This document shows positions 1-20,810 of a stretch of DNA of 64,000 nt, piece after piece. The translations under genes and the position numbers were made by a program. How positions within the stretch are numbered: the stretch's first letter is position 1; every line of letters begins with the position of its first letter. Source of the stretch: Isoetes taiwanensis (taxonomy: Eukaryota > Streptophyta > Lycopodiopsida > Isoetales > Isoetaceae); the NCBI GenBank assembly GCA_021234155.1, contig JAJEKV010000210.1, forward strand, positions 717,501 through 781,500, read 5' to 3'. The notes beneath the pieces are model-generated. The model made no database searches, was not told the DNA's origin, and was given only the letters and a program-made list of their open reading frames with translations.

Positions 1-326
1 CTGCAGACCACCAGGCCTATGAGACGTTCAACGAGTACAGTCAACATTGTAGAAAATATCTTCTAATGCATCTTCAGATAGAAATGCATTAGCTCCCTCC
101 CACTCATCCTCAGTTCTCTCTTTACAATTAGATAATTTCAATAAATGGTCTCAATGCTCAAGCACTTCTATAATGAATTGTCCTATCTTAGTGCTTGGTA
201 GATCAAAAAAGTCCCTCAAATTATCACAAGTAACTTGATACTTACCCCTAAGATATGTATACGCTGAACAACTTAGAAGCGTATGTGCTTCATCTTCAAC
301 GGCATTCGCACCACACAGCTTACATA
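1..326 (-). mobile_element. LINE 3' end (zinc-finger tail of ORF2), part 1
   Basis: The minus strand encodes the C-terminal cysteine cluster of a LINE ORF2. It reads CKLCGANAVEDEAHTLLSC, the CX2C...HX4C zinc-binding pattern after the reverse transcriptase. It resembles the tail of the LINE at 33.5-37.6 kb (TLCDCNQIEDENHVFVGC). The frame is closed by TGA at 151-153, but the next residues (DHLLKL) align with the other LINE's final MLLKL, so the stop probably replaced CGA. The upstream codons lie beyond the LTR element at 327-2080. The first bases of the window resemble the 3' untranslated region of the other LINE copies. It is non-functional. Confidence 0.8.
322..326. repeat. Target-site duplication ACATA (left)
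   Basis: ACATA sits directly before the first LTR and is repeated at 2081-2085 directly after the second LTR. It is a perfect 5-bp duplication, as made by LTR-retrotransposon integrase. Confidence 0.9.
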
Positions 327-531
327 TGTTAAGAATCGGATAAAGGCAGCAAGAATCAACGAAAGAGAGCAATAGAGCAAGCAAGAAAGAACGGCTAACT
401 TCAAATTATGAATGTAGAGTACATGTACTTATAGAACAAAGCTGATTCTAACGTCTCTATCCTAACTAACTATGCCACGTCACTGATCCTTGATGTGGCT
501 CAAATATGGCTTACATGCATGTATCTTAACA
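327..531 (-). repeat. LTR (3' LTR in element orientation)
   Basis: This copy is about 205 bp and is nearly identical to 1875-2080, with roughly five differences. It has TG...CA termini extended to a TGTTAAG/CTTAACA inverted repeat. The purine-rich tract lies just beyond 531 on the minus strand. Confidence 0.9.
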
Positions 532-619
532 GCCTCTCTTAAGCCATATTTGCATAGTAAAAGAAAACTACTGCTGTAAAACATCCTCCCTTAAACGGAA
601 CGTTTACTAATGTAAGATC

Positions 620-922
620 CTAGCTTCTAGTACATATATTCGTCCTCCTCCTCTTGCCTCCTCGATGAGAAGAGTCTTGAACTTCAATTGCAACCAAATT
701 TCGTTCAGTAGTAAGAGAGAGCTTGGACATTTCAAGAAGAGGTGCTTCTTCAATCTTGGAGCATTCTTTGAACCGGTGACCCTTGCCACCACATTTAGAG
801 CAAAAGGTGCGATGGGGACAATCTTTGAGCCAATGCCCTTGCCTCTCCACAGTAAAAACAATCACCTCTTTTAACTTTAGGATCTTTCTTTTGAACCCGA
901 TGGTAGAAGCTTTGTCACCCAC
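620..922 (-). pseudogene. gag nucleocapsid fragment with tandem zinc knuckles, frameshifted
   Basis: The reading frame contains CSKCGGKGHRFKEC, a perfect CX2CX4HX4C retroviral-type zinc knuckle that binds element RNA. Just upstream is GHWLKDC, the second half of another knuckle. Its first half, CFYCGE, lies in a different frame. One extra G around 841-848 (plus-strand gcctctc) explains the break, and without it the first knuckle would also be CX2CX4HX4C. The residues before that point in this frame are therefore out of frame. Gag packages the element RNA, and here it is probably dead unless the copy is supplied in trans. No pol domains follow. Confidence 0.8.
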
Positions 923-1874
923 TTTCTCGCTTTGATGTTGTTGGTTTGATATCTTGCTGTAATAAAATGGAGGATAACCGATCTAATTTGATTGGCGTCT
1001 CCCTTAACTCAATAGCCGTGACTACATGATCAAAAGTCGATGGAAGCCCAAAGTAAGGACTGGATAACGCCTTTGTCTTCCAAATGCACACCCCGCCGCC
1101 AAAGCCACTTTCGAGTCCGCATGATCTTGCCAAGATAGTCATGCATGCCTTTGCAATCGAAAGCTTGTTATCATGCATGACATCCTTTAGGTAACAAATC
1201 CCGGCATCATTGGTATTTTCATAGACCGGGATTTAAGCCGATCCCATGTCTTTGCGGTGAAAGTCTTCAACCCCCGCAATGTGATTCCCCAACAGCGGGG
1301 ATCAAGACTCATCTTGAGCATTCCCAATGCTTTTGTGCTGATCTTCTTTGTCGCTTCATTTTAACAGTTGAAACTTGGGTCTAAAACATCATCCGCACCA
1401 TTGAACCCAAGTGCTCCTTCGAAATAGATTTTCCATGCCGCATAATTTTCTCCTCAGTAAGGATGGAATTCGATTATGAGGAAGCTTCCCAGCCTCCATC
1501 TTCACCAAGAAATATGCACGATCTCCACCAAGAAATAACTAATGGAGGAGCTTTTGTCGACAAAAAGGAAGCCTCCCGCCTAAATTCAGACCGCCAAGAA
1601 AACGCGTCTGAAAAAGGTCTTTGAACCCATATTTGGCAAACGATTTTGCCTCAATAAACAATCACTCGTCCAACCAATGGACCTCAAAGGCCACGATTGG
1701 CCTTCTTCTCTCACAGATTTTGGCCTCAGGGCGCCAAAAACTGGAGCCTAAATTCTGCCCGCAGACGGGGCTGGCCGCAGCTGAATTAGCCCAATCTTGG
1801 CCTCTGAATGGACCGCTATCAACTCCTATGCACTCTCGATCCAAAGCCTTACGCCCCTTGGGCTCTCGATACCA
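915..1874 (-). mobile_element. 5' interior of the gag element
   Basis: The region between the 5' LTR and the zinc knuckles should encode the gag capsid part. Several frames are open only in short pieces (for example 915-1178 and 1662-1901), so the gag ORF is broken by indels. No other domain is recognisable. Confidence 0.5.
1861..1874 (-). promoter_or_regulatory. Primer-binding site (initiator tRNA-Met)
   Basis: The minus strand reads TGGTATCGAGAGCC and directly abuts the LTR at 1875. It matches the plant copia primer-binding site TGGTATCAGAGC with one difference, which fixes the element's orientation. Confidence 0.85.
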
Positions 1875-2080
1875 TGTTAAGAATGGGATAAAGGCAAGCA
1901 AGAATCAACTAAAGAGAGCAATAGAGCAAGCAAGAAAGAACGGCTAACTTCAAATTATGAATGTAGAGTACATGTACTTATAGAACAAAGCTGATTCTAA
2001 CGTCTCTATCCTAACTAACTATGCCATGTCACTGATCCTTGATGTGGCTCAAATATGGCTTACATGCATGTATGTTAACA
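1875..2080 (-). repeat. LTR (5' LTR in element orientation)
   Basis: It is the partner of 327-531, starting TGTTAAG and ending TGTTAACA. ACATA follows at 2081-2085. Confidence 0.9.
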
Positions 2081-2140
2081 ACATACTCTTAAGGCATGTG
2101 GAATGTGATTCCAACGCCCTACTTCCACAACCATGATATA
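2081..2140 (-). mobile_element. LINE tail, part 2 (upstream side of the insertion)
   Basis: On the minus strand this stretch reads VEVGRWNHIPHALRVC and continues exactly into KLCGANAVEDE at 326 and below if the LTR element and one ACATA copy are removed. The equivalent segment in the LINE at 37.3 kb is VETGRWYGIPREDRLC. The insertion point is therefore inside the zinc-finger codons. Confidence 0.8.
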
Positions 2141-2158
2141 TAGCAACACTTCTATGAG

Positions 2159-2212
2159 TGAGTGAGGGAGAGAGGGAGAGAGAGGGAGGGAGGGAGGGAG
2201 AGAGAGAGAGAG
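2159..2212. repeat. GA/GGGA-rich microsatellite
   Basis: It is an imperfect tract of GAGA and GGGA units on the plus strand. Confidence 0.9.
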
Positions 2213-3567
2213 GTAACTGCTAGTATTATATGACACGTTACACAACTATAACAACACTTCTATGACAAGTGAGAATAATATAGCAACACTTCTATGACAA
2301 GTGAGACTAATGGCATGCCAAACATGACATTTGACATATTTCATAAGTTTCTCCATACATGAAATTTAAAAATGAATAGCAATATATGACATCAGACATG
2401 CGACATTTCAAAAATATACAATTGGTGTCAATGCATTTGTTGTTTAACTTATATAAAATATATCAGGTGCATTTAGTATTTTTTATTGCATGGTGTTGTT
2501 TTTATTGCATCTGGTAGCCATTGTGCTTAAGGCTCAAAACCTTCTGTTGCGCCCCTTTGCTAGTTATTTATGAATAGTATCTCAGCCGTTAGTACTTACC
2601 CAACTAACCTGAATCTCCTCCAACGGAACATTTGCAGCATTGTCCCTATGCCTTAAGCATCCCGCAACCGTCTCCTGCGCCAAGGAAGTGTTTTCGAACA
2701 GGGAAGCTACGCTAGGGAAGCATTTGCAAATAGGAAATGGAGGTTTTTTGGCAGTTTTACCATATCCAATTTCTGTTTGTTCCAAGGTATTTCATATTTC
2801 ATCTTAGTAATGCAACTAAATTTACTCAGGATTTCACAATAACGAGACTTGAGGGACATATTTTTTTAACATAAATTGCTACATTTGGTTTGTATACATC
2901 TAGAAAGTTTCCTTGTCATTTCAAAAGTTTACTCGAGTAATCCTCTCTGTGCAGTAATATAGTATCTGAATCTAACCATAAGATTTTTGTTTTAAGGAAC
3001 TATGCAAAAAGAGGTTGCAATTTCAACTTATCATTATGACATAAAGAGATAAGTCTAGAAGCTTGAGTCTGAATCCTGGTAAAGCAAGGCTTACAAATTT
3101 GTCATCTTACATCTATTAAGCAGCTCTGAATTTGAACTTTGTCTGAACACTGGCTCTTAAAATTGTCCTTATAATCTTCTGGTTTCTTTTTGATCCACCT
3201 ATTCTATAAATTGCCACGTTTTCCTGTTTTTCCTTTTTATCTACCTGCTTTATTTCCACAAGTTTCAAGCTTCATCTTGATTATATTTAACCAGTTTGTT
3301 ACTTATGTATACATCTTTTAGCTTCAACCTATGTCTAATATATGCTGGCTTCTCAAGTGTAGCTTTTATATGATTACACTTTTTTGTTACTGCCCATGAT
3401 TAAATGATATGCTCGATATTTGCATCTATTTTGTCCTGAGGTTTCTTGAAAGACATTATATTTATATCTGAAATTTGAATTTTGGGGTTTGTCTCCCTTA
3501 TTCAAGTTAATAGCTTTTGCCATAATTTAATGCTTTGCCATTCATATTTACTGATGTGAGTTTACAG
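2213..3567. other. No gene recognised
   Basis: The sequence is AT-rich, with no reading frame that resembles a known family. A short repeated phrase (caacacttctatgacaagtgaga) occurs twice near 2250-2305. Confidence 0.5.
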
Positions 3568-3672
3568 CAAGCACTGTTGGATGAGTCATGTAATACATCA
3601 TAAAAGATCAAAGGCTACAACAAGCACTGTTGGATGAGCCATGTAATGTATTATAAAAGATCAAAGGCTACT
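3568..3672 (+). repeat. 53-bp tandem duplication
   Basis: The unit starting CAAGCACTGTTGGATGAG is present twice (3568-3620 and 3621-3672) with a few substitutions. It lies just upstream of the first candidate exon of the coiled-coil gene, so it may be 5' leader or intron. Confidence 0.85.
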
Positions 3673-3796
3673 ATACAAAGAACAAGAGAAGCATTTATAG
3701 CAAAGTTGAGGTCTACAAAGCATCATCACAAGATGCATGTTGAATAGGTTGCTATCCAAAAGAGAGGGTTAAATTCCTGTGCTCGTGAAGCTTTAC

Positions 3797-15345
<11,549 letters not shown>

Positions 15346-15856
15346 CCTAAACGGAAGTAAGATAATCATGGTAAAATAAAGGTTTCCTTGTTTTTATTTT
15401 AATGGTTGTTTGGCTATTGCAGAATTCTAGTTCATCATTTGCTAATTGTCGGGGGATATGATTTTTGCAGACTAATAGGAGCTCTGTAACATGAGTGCAT
15501 AAGATTGTTGAGGACATTGTCTTTATGTCTCTCGCAATGGATTGATTGCAAGGTGGTACCATCTTTGTGCCAGAACTTACTCTTCTTATTGAGCAATTTT
15601 GCCCGTTGCTTCTGGATTTGTCGTGTCCTTGTTAAATCTCAGTTAATTTTTTTTCTGCAATTAATAATACAAGAATACAACCTTGAAGTGTGACTATCTC
15701 CATATAAAGAAAAGAGACACGCACCTTTTGGAAAGAGATGTTTTAGTAGGAAACATTGGGTATAGGAAATTGAAATTTTACATTAAAAAGTACAATTTTT
15801 GATATGAATATAGTTTTCTTTTTTTTTGGGGTGGGTAGATGGTTTTTGGCTAGTCT
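15346..15856. other. 3' flank of the coiled-coil gene
   Basis: No gene was recognised. The sequence is AT-rich and may contain the 3' untranslated region. Confidence 0.4.
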
Positions 15857-15994
15857 TAGTAGACTAACATGGGTGCATAAGTTTGGCAAATTATTGGCAA
15901 GGCAAGGCAAGGCAATTAAATCACAAGGAAACCTTATAATGGTTATGCTAAAATAATGTCTCTAAGCCAAGATATTGTCTAATGGTTAAAGTTT
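15857..15994 (+). repeat. Repeat family S, copy A left part (split by MULE)
   Basis: GGTGCATAAGTTTGGCAAATTATTGGCAAGGCAAGG and the following CCTTATAATGGTTATGC...CAAGATATT block recur at 18714-18830 and, inverted, at 18340-18660. The copy resumes after the MULE at 16782 and ends with TTTGTACCAAAAGTGGTCG near 16798-16826. Confidence 0.75.
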
Positions 15995-16772
15995 GGGAGA
16001 TTTACCAAAATAACCTTAATTGTTGACTTAATTCCCAAAAAGCCCTTCGTATTTTTAAAATTCCCAAAATGCCCTTAAATCTTAAATATTTTCCCACATA
16101 GCCCCGTACATTTTAAAAATCACCAAAAAGCATGCACATGATCATTCTTTAAAGGGCCTTAAATTCTTGGCTTCTTGACGCTAGATATAAGCCTATCTTT
16201 CCAATGCTAGAAATTATTCGAAGACAACTAGCTGAATGCTTTTACAAGAATCGTGTTGAAGGAGAAGGCTTGTGGGCATCTTGTGGAGAAGCTACTACAT
16301 ATGCTCAATGACATATTACAAAGGTCACTAGACGAGGTAGAAGGTACATAATGCTTCCTTCTAATGCATTTATATTTGAAGTACAAAGTACAAAACGATA
16401 AGTTATGGTTAATATTGAGTCTAAAACGTGTTCATGCTTAAAGTGACAAATGTTAGAATTCCTTTGCGGTTACGCAGTTGTTGCTATTCTTTTTCGGCGA
16501 CAACGTCCAGAGATTTATCCCCATCTAGGTTGCAGAAATCCTACTTGACATTTACGTTGCATATTTTTGTCATAATGCCATGGTTTCTAATTTTTTTTCC
16601 CAAATTATTGTCATCATAACAAACACTTCCCCTATGCTCTTTGCTGATTTTTAAAATACAAAGGGCTATTTGGGAAAATACTTAAGAATTAGGGGCATTT
16701 TGGGAATTTCAAAAATATAAAGGGCTTTTTGGGAATTAAGTCAACAATTAAGGTTATTTTGGTAAATTTCCC
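15995..16772 (+). mobile_element. MULE (Mutator-like element) with about 128-bp terminal inverted repeats
   Basis: The left end, starting GGGAGATTTACCAAAATAAC, and the inverted right end, reading GGGAAATTTACCAAAATAAC, match over roughly 128 bp. The element is flanked by a perfect 9-bp duplication, TTAAAGTTT, at 15986-15994 and 16773-16781. Nine-bp duplications with long inverted repeats are the signature of Mutator elements. Its 778 bp contain only a decayed end of a transposase, so it is non-autonomous. It inserted into an older repeat whose copies elsewhere lack it. Confidence 0.92.
16190..16620 (+). pseudogene. MULE transposase C-terminal remnant with SWIM zinc finger
   Basis: Joined across frames, the plus strand reads LEIIRRQLAECFYKNR, then VTRRGRRYIMLPSNAFIFEV, then VNIESKTCSC and CGYAVVAILFRRQRPEIY. 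In MuDR-family transposases the order is the same: an R-rich segment, a motif before the SWIM domain (CXC...CXH) and a following helix. The histidine of the CXH pair appears as tyrosine here. The catalytic DDE core is absent, and stops and shifts break the frame. It is contained within the MULE ends. Confidence 0.65.
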
Positions 16773-16842
16773 TTAAAGTTTTAATGTTTACATATACTTT
16801 GTACCAAAAGTGGTCGTCCAACAACATGGAAACTGGGGATGG

Positions 16843-17754
16843 CATTCTAGAATGGGGCTCGCATGAAACCAACAAACCGCCCTAGATAGGCTTCTCATTC
16901 ATCTCAGCAGATTTTCTACAATGGTGGACAGTGGGTAGCTGCACACATGCGAACTACCCACGAAAAATAAAGGGAAAATCCAATTATATCATTTGGACCC
17001 CAAACAATACAATGCTAATAGATGTGTGGTGGTGTACTGTAGAAAGCTTATCAGGGATTAAAAACCCGCCCTTCGGGTTTTCGAGGAAAAACCCTAGTGA
17101 TAAGCCCAACCGCAAGGGGCTTGGACAAGCGTAAGGCATAGAAATGCGGCCCCAAAACCCGCATGGAGAAGTCGAAGCAGATGCCGCTCGTCAACTGTGC
17201 ACGCACATCACCAACACAACAAAAGCGAGACAAAACAAACCTCCTGTGAGTGGAGGGGCTGATCCACAGCGTGCCACGCGACAAAAACAAAAACCTCTTC
17301 AAATAGGGGCTGGTCACGCGTGCCAGGCGACAAATACAATAAACAAAGAAGGGGAGGGTGGGTTCAAAGAGAATAAGGTGCTGGTGAGAGAAGAGGAAGC
17401 GCCCGATCCGGGGATGTCACATAGTTTAAAGCGTATGTACCATGTGAGTGAAAGGGTGGGTTTTTTTTACCCTAAACCGTATGTATAAATACGGGATAGG
17501 GCTTGGCTAGGGGTTTTAAAGGGGAATCCGGTGTAATGTGTATACGGAAGGGGCATTTAGAAGGTTGGACAAAGGCACGAGGAGGGTTTTGTTGACCCCA
17601 TTAGCACGCGTGGCGTATCACTTTATAGTAGGTGAAACCCGGGCGCCGATGAGGCGTTGATGCGAACCGCGCCTAAAATAGCGAACTCCCAACGAGAAAG
17701 GGCATGCGCCGCGATGCATGCATGAACATGCATGCTGCGCCCCATTCTAGAATG
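16843..17754. mobile_element. GC-rich TIR element 1 (912 bp)
   Basis: It starts CATTCTAGAATGGGGC and ends with its exact reverse complement GCCCCATTCTAGAATG, a perfect 16-bp terminal inverted repeat. The interior is markedly more GC-rich than its surroundings and has short internal echoes (for example GGGGCTG..CACGCG..GCCA near 17255-17330) and a hairpin AAACCCGCCCTTCGGGTTTT near 17062. No transposase is recognised in any frame. The related element at 17780-18130 shares both ends and several interior blocks. I could not find a clean target duplication. Confidence 0.65.
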
Positions 17755-17793
17755 TCGATCCGATTTCCGGATCGATGGGATTCTAGAATGGGG
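17740..17793. repeat. 54-bp palindrome at the junction of two TIR elements
   Basis: CCCCATTCTAGAAT (17740-17753) is answered by ATTCTAGAATGGGG (17780-17793), and between them TCGATCCG and CGGATCGA form a nested stem. It is a tail-to-head junction of two elements and could extrude as a cruciform. Confidence 0.85.
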
Positions 17794-18130
17794 CTGCGAT
17801 GAAACCAACAAACCGTCCAGAATACCCGGAGAACTTCCTTAACAAACCTGGAATCGAGGGCGAAGGTCACAGGATGAAGGCTAAAGAAGAGCCAAGGCCG
17901 AGAAAGGACATGCCACAAAGCATGCCGCGAAATGCCAAATTGGCCAAACCAAGCGGGGAAGAAGCCCCTCCCCACCGGAAACAATTCAAAGAGAATAAGC
18001 TGGCGAGAGAAGAGGAAGCGCCGATGAGACGTTGATGCAGAACCACGCCTAAAATAGCAAACTCCCAACCAGAAAGGCATGCGCCGCATGCATGCATGCA
18101 AGACATGCATGCTCGCCCCATTCTAGAATG
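17780..18130. mobile_element. GC-rich TIR element 2 (351 bp, internal-deletion derivative)
   Basis: It has the same ends as element 1 and the same interior blocks: GATGAAACCAACAAACCG near the left end, AAAGAGAATAAG...GAGAGAAGAGGAAGCGCC near 17987-18022, then CGCCTAAAATAGC and CATGCATGCATG before the right end. It is shorter mainly because the middle is missing. Each element is followed by TCGATCCGA..TCGGATCGATGGG, a perfect hairpin at 18131-18152 for this copy. Confidence 0.65.
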
Positions 18131-18317
18131 TCGATCCGATGTCTCGGATCGATGGGATTATGTTTGTGGAATGGGAAAGGGCATTGCAATTCTGCTAAAT
18201 GGGTCATTTGCAGGTAAATCTTTGGTTCCCATGTTGTGGCAACCTGGAACTGCTTCGCTAATTTCAGGACCCGCTCTTGGCTCCCACCTGTCGTGGGACC
18301 CCCTGGAATCCACTCCA

Positions 18318-18950
18318 TAGTTTCCAACCGTCATAACAATAACTTTCATGCCAATTGTTTCTTTTAAAGTTACATCTAATCCTTCGTCCTTTCAAACTAA
18401 TTTTGGCTCAACTATATTTAAACATTAAAACTTTAACTGTTAAATAATATCTTGGCTTAGAGATATTACTCTAAGCATAAGAATAGAATAGAATAGAATA
18501 GAATAGGTTTTTATCGTCCGCGGAGACTAATTGACCTATGGGGCCCAATAAAGAGCGATTTCCTTGCCATTTCATTGCCTTGACTTGCCATTAATTTGCC
18601 AACCTTACGCACCCATGCTAGTCCACCAAGACTAACATCCAAGACCTTTGCCAAACTTACGCATCCATGCTAGTCCACCAAGTCCAATGTCCAGGACCAC
18701 GCTAGTCCTTGTGGACTAGGTGCGTAAGTTTGACAAATTATTGGCAAAGCAAGGCAATAAAGTGGCAAGAAAACCTTATAATGGTTATGCTTAAACAATA
18801 TCTCTAGGCCAAGATATTATTTCATAAGGTTTAAATATGGTTGAGCAAAATTGGTTTGAAAGGAAAAGGAATTAGATGTAACTTTAAAAGAAACGATTGG
18901 CATGAATAGTTATTGTTGGACGACCACTTTTGGTACAAACTACTTCAGCT
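18318..18950. repeat. Long inverted repeat of family S (copies B and C head to head)
   Basis: Copy C on the plus strand (18714-18950) ends AAAAGAAACGATTGGCATGAATAG then GTTGGACGACCACTTTTGGTAC. Its inverse begins copy B (CATGCCAATTGTTTCTTTTAAAG at 18349). Both contain CCAAGATATTA and the GTGCGTAAGTTTG start. The arms are roughly 230-370 bp with a short centre near 18690-18710, so a transcript would fold into a long hairpin. Confidence 0.8.
18479..18507. repeat. (GAATA)n microsatellite
   Basis: About five to six copies of GAATA lie inside the left arm of the inverted repeat. The right arm lacks them. Confidence 0.9.
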
Positions 18951-20810
18951 TTTGTAGAACTCTAATTTGAATATTTCATTGACCTTGAACTACCATAAAT
19001 TGATTATTTGGTTGGATCTTTTTCTAGTTTTGGGGAATGGGAGTTTGATTTTAGAAGCTATTGGTGTAACTTCTGATAAAGGATTTTTAAGCCGGTTTTG
19101 ATGGACTTGCTAACACCTCAGGTTAATTGAGTAAGTTGTATTTATTTACTTTTCACATTACAAAAGAGGTTATTTATCTTTGCTAACAGTTTGATCTATG
19201 GATAACATAACAACTCTAGATGATTTACAGTTTATATGACCTTGTTTTATCTGATAAAGTATGATAACAAGGCTATGGAGATATAAAAGGCAAGGATCAT
19301 TGGTGTGATTTGTAACGGTTTTACAATAGCTGGTAGGCTGGGCTAGATCCAGCAGAAAACTTTTCGATTACGCCCAAAAATTCTGAACTATTTGCCATAG
19401 TCATATGGCCGAGATGACGGACGCACATAGATACCGTAGACATGGACTTGTAGCCGACCAACATTGCCCGACTGAGCATGTGAGGAGCCATATGAAGGTG
19501 ATTATTTACTAGGAGATCTGAATAGAATTGCCACACTAATCGTTCACATTCCAAATCAAATCTTTCCTTTAAAGATCAGCAATATGTCCAATATGCAAAA
19601 CATTGAGATTCATTTGAGGTGGCATGTTTCACATAAGCAATGCTAGCTTTTATGAGGCCTTGGGAATGCCAGAAGGCTTGAGGCTGAAAGGCCGAGGCTT
19701 GAAGAAAAAAAAACTAAAATGAATGATCAGGATAAAAAGAAGGGCACAGACACATCAAGAGGAAAGGTTGACACTTGTTAGGAAGATAAAGAGGGCCAAT
19801 AGAGAGAGGGCAGACCAACAATTCATGGAGGGCACAAAAAGGTATGGGTAGAACAACCCAAAACATCACCAAACATAATTGAAATATTAGAAAGCTTGAG
19901 CAAAATCCAGATGAAACTATGACTTGGCCCTTAGGCCAGACAATCAAATTAGGCTTTACGTACCATCACAAAATATAATAACAAATAGCAATAACAACAT
20001 AAAGAAGAGCATAGCTATATAAAAACTATCCATGGATCAGAAGGCCACTGATTCCCATTGATAGCTTGACTTCCTCGATGTCTTGCTCACTTTTGTTGCA
20101 GGCGAGTTTCTCGTACCCGACATATTTCCTCTTTCCGCCTGCAGAGTCGTACTTGAGTTAGATCCTCTTGGACCAAAAAGATGGTCCCTTTCAAATGATT
20201 GCCATGCCTCAGTATATGCAGCCTGGAAATAGCACGAAGATGCCTGGAAGGAACGAAGATGCGCTAATCAGTTCGAAGGAAAATTGTATCTAGTAGAAGC
20301 TGAAGTGCGTGCGACTGGAGCCACACAAAGTCATTTCTAAGAAGAAATTGTGCGCAATTTTATTGCATAGTTCAGTAAATTTTTCTTTTTTAAGTACCAA
20401 AAAATGTAAGTGTAGAATTAAAAAGAAAGAAGATGAAACTGCAAAACGATAATGTCAGAGAGCTCTCATGCTAGTTAGTAGAAATCTCATTTTGGAGTTA
20501 ATAAGGACTAAAAGTGTTAACGTAGAAATACCAGTCCAAAATGCTAGTATTAGTAATGCCAAACATTAGAAATAGTAAGGACAAATACTTTTTTAAAGCT
20601 ATAGTTGTTTGGCATAGCCTATGAAATCACTCCATTAGCATCAAACCAAACCTTCATTGCCTACTATGCCATCCAGGTGCACTTTTTACCTAAACAAGTT
20701 ACCACAACTCCAACAGGTTACAACAGCCTACCAATCCTCAAATACGTTGTCAAAGACCCTTGTTGAGCATTTGTAATTCGAACCTTAAGAAGCCATAAAG
20801 TAGGTGAAGT
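18951..20810. other. No gene recognised
   Basis: Short frames such as 19321-19554 and 19714-19947 on the minus strand have no family resemblance. The stretch is probably intergenic. Confidence 0.45.

Larger units (their letters stand above)
327..2080 (-). mobile_element. Non-autonomous copia-like LTR element carrying only gag (TR-GAG type)
   Basis: This 1754-bp element is bounded by two near-identical LTRs of about 205 bp, each starting TGTTAAG and ending TTAACA. It is flanked by the 5-bp duplication ACATA. Read on the minus strand, the LTR at 1875-2080 is followed immediately by TGGTATCGAGAGCC, a primer-binding site complementary to initiator tRNA-Met as in copia elements. A purine-rich stretch (AAGAGAGGC) precedes the other LTR. 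The interior encodes a zinc-knuckle gag fragment, and I see no protease, integrase or reverse transcriptase. This matches the TR-GAG class, which is mobilised in trans by full copia elements. The few LTR differences suggest a fairly recent insertion. It sits inside a LINE coding sequence. Confidence 0.9.

Noticed and set aside
17144-18349. Many overlapping open frames on both strands
   Set aside because: The region is GC-rich and lies inside the TIR elements. The frames overlap in several phases, repeat between the two copies only as DNA, and match no family.
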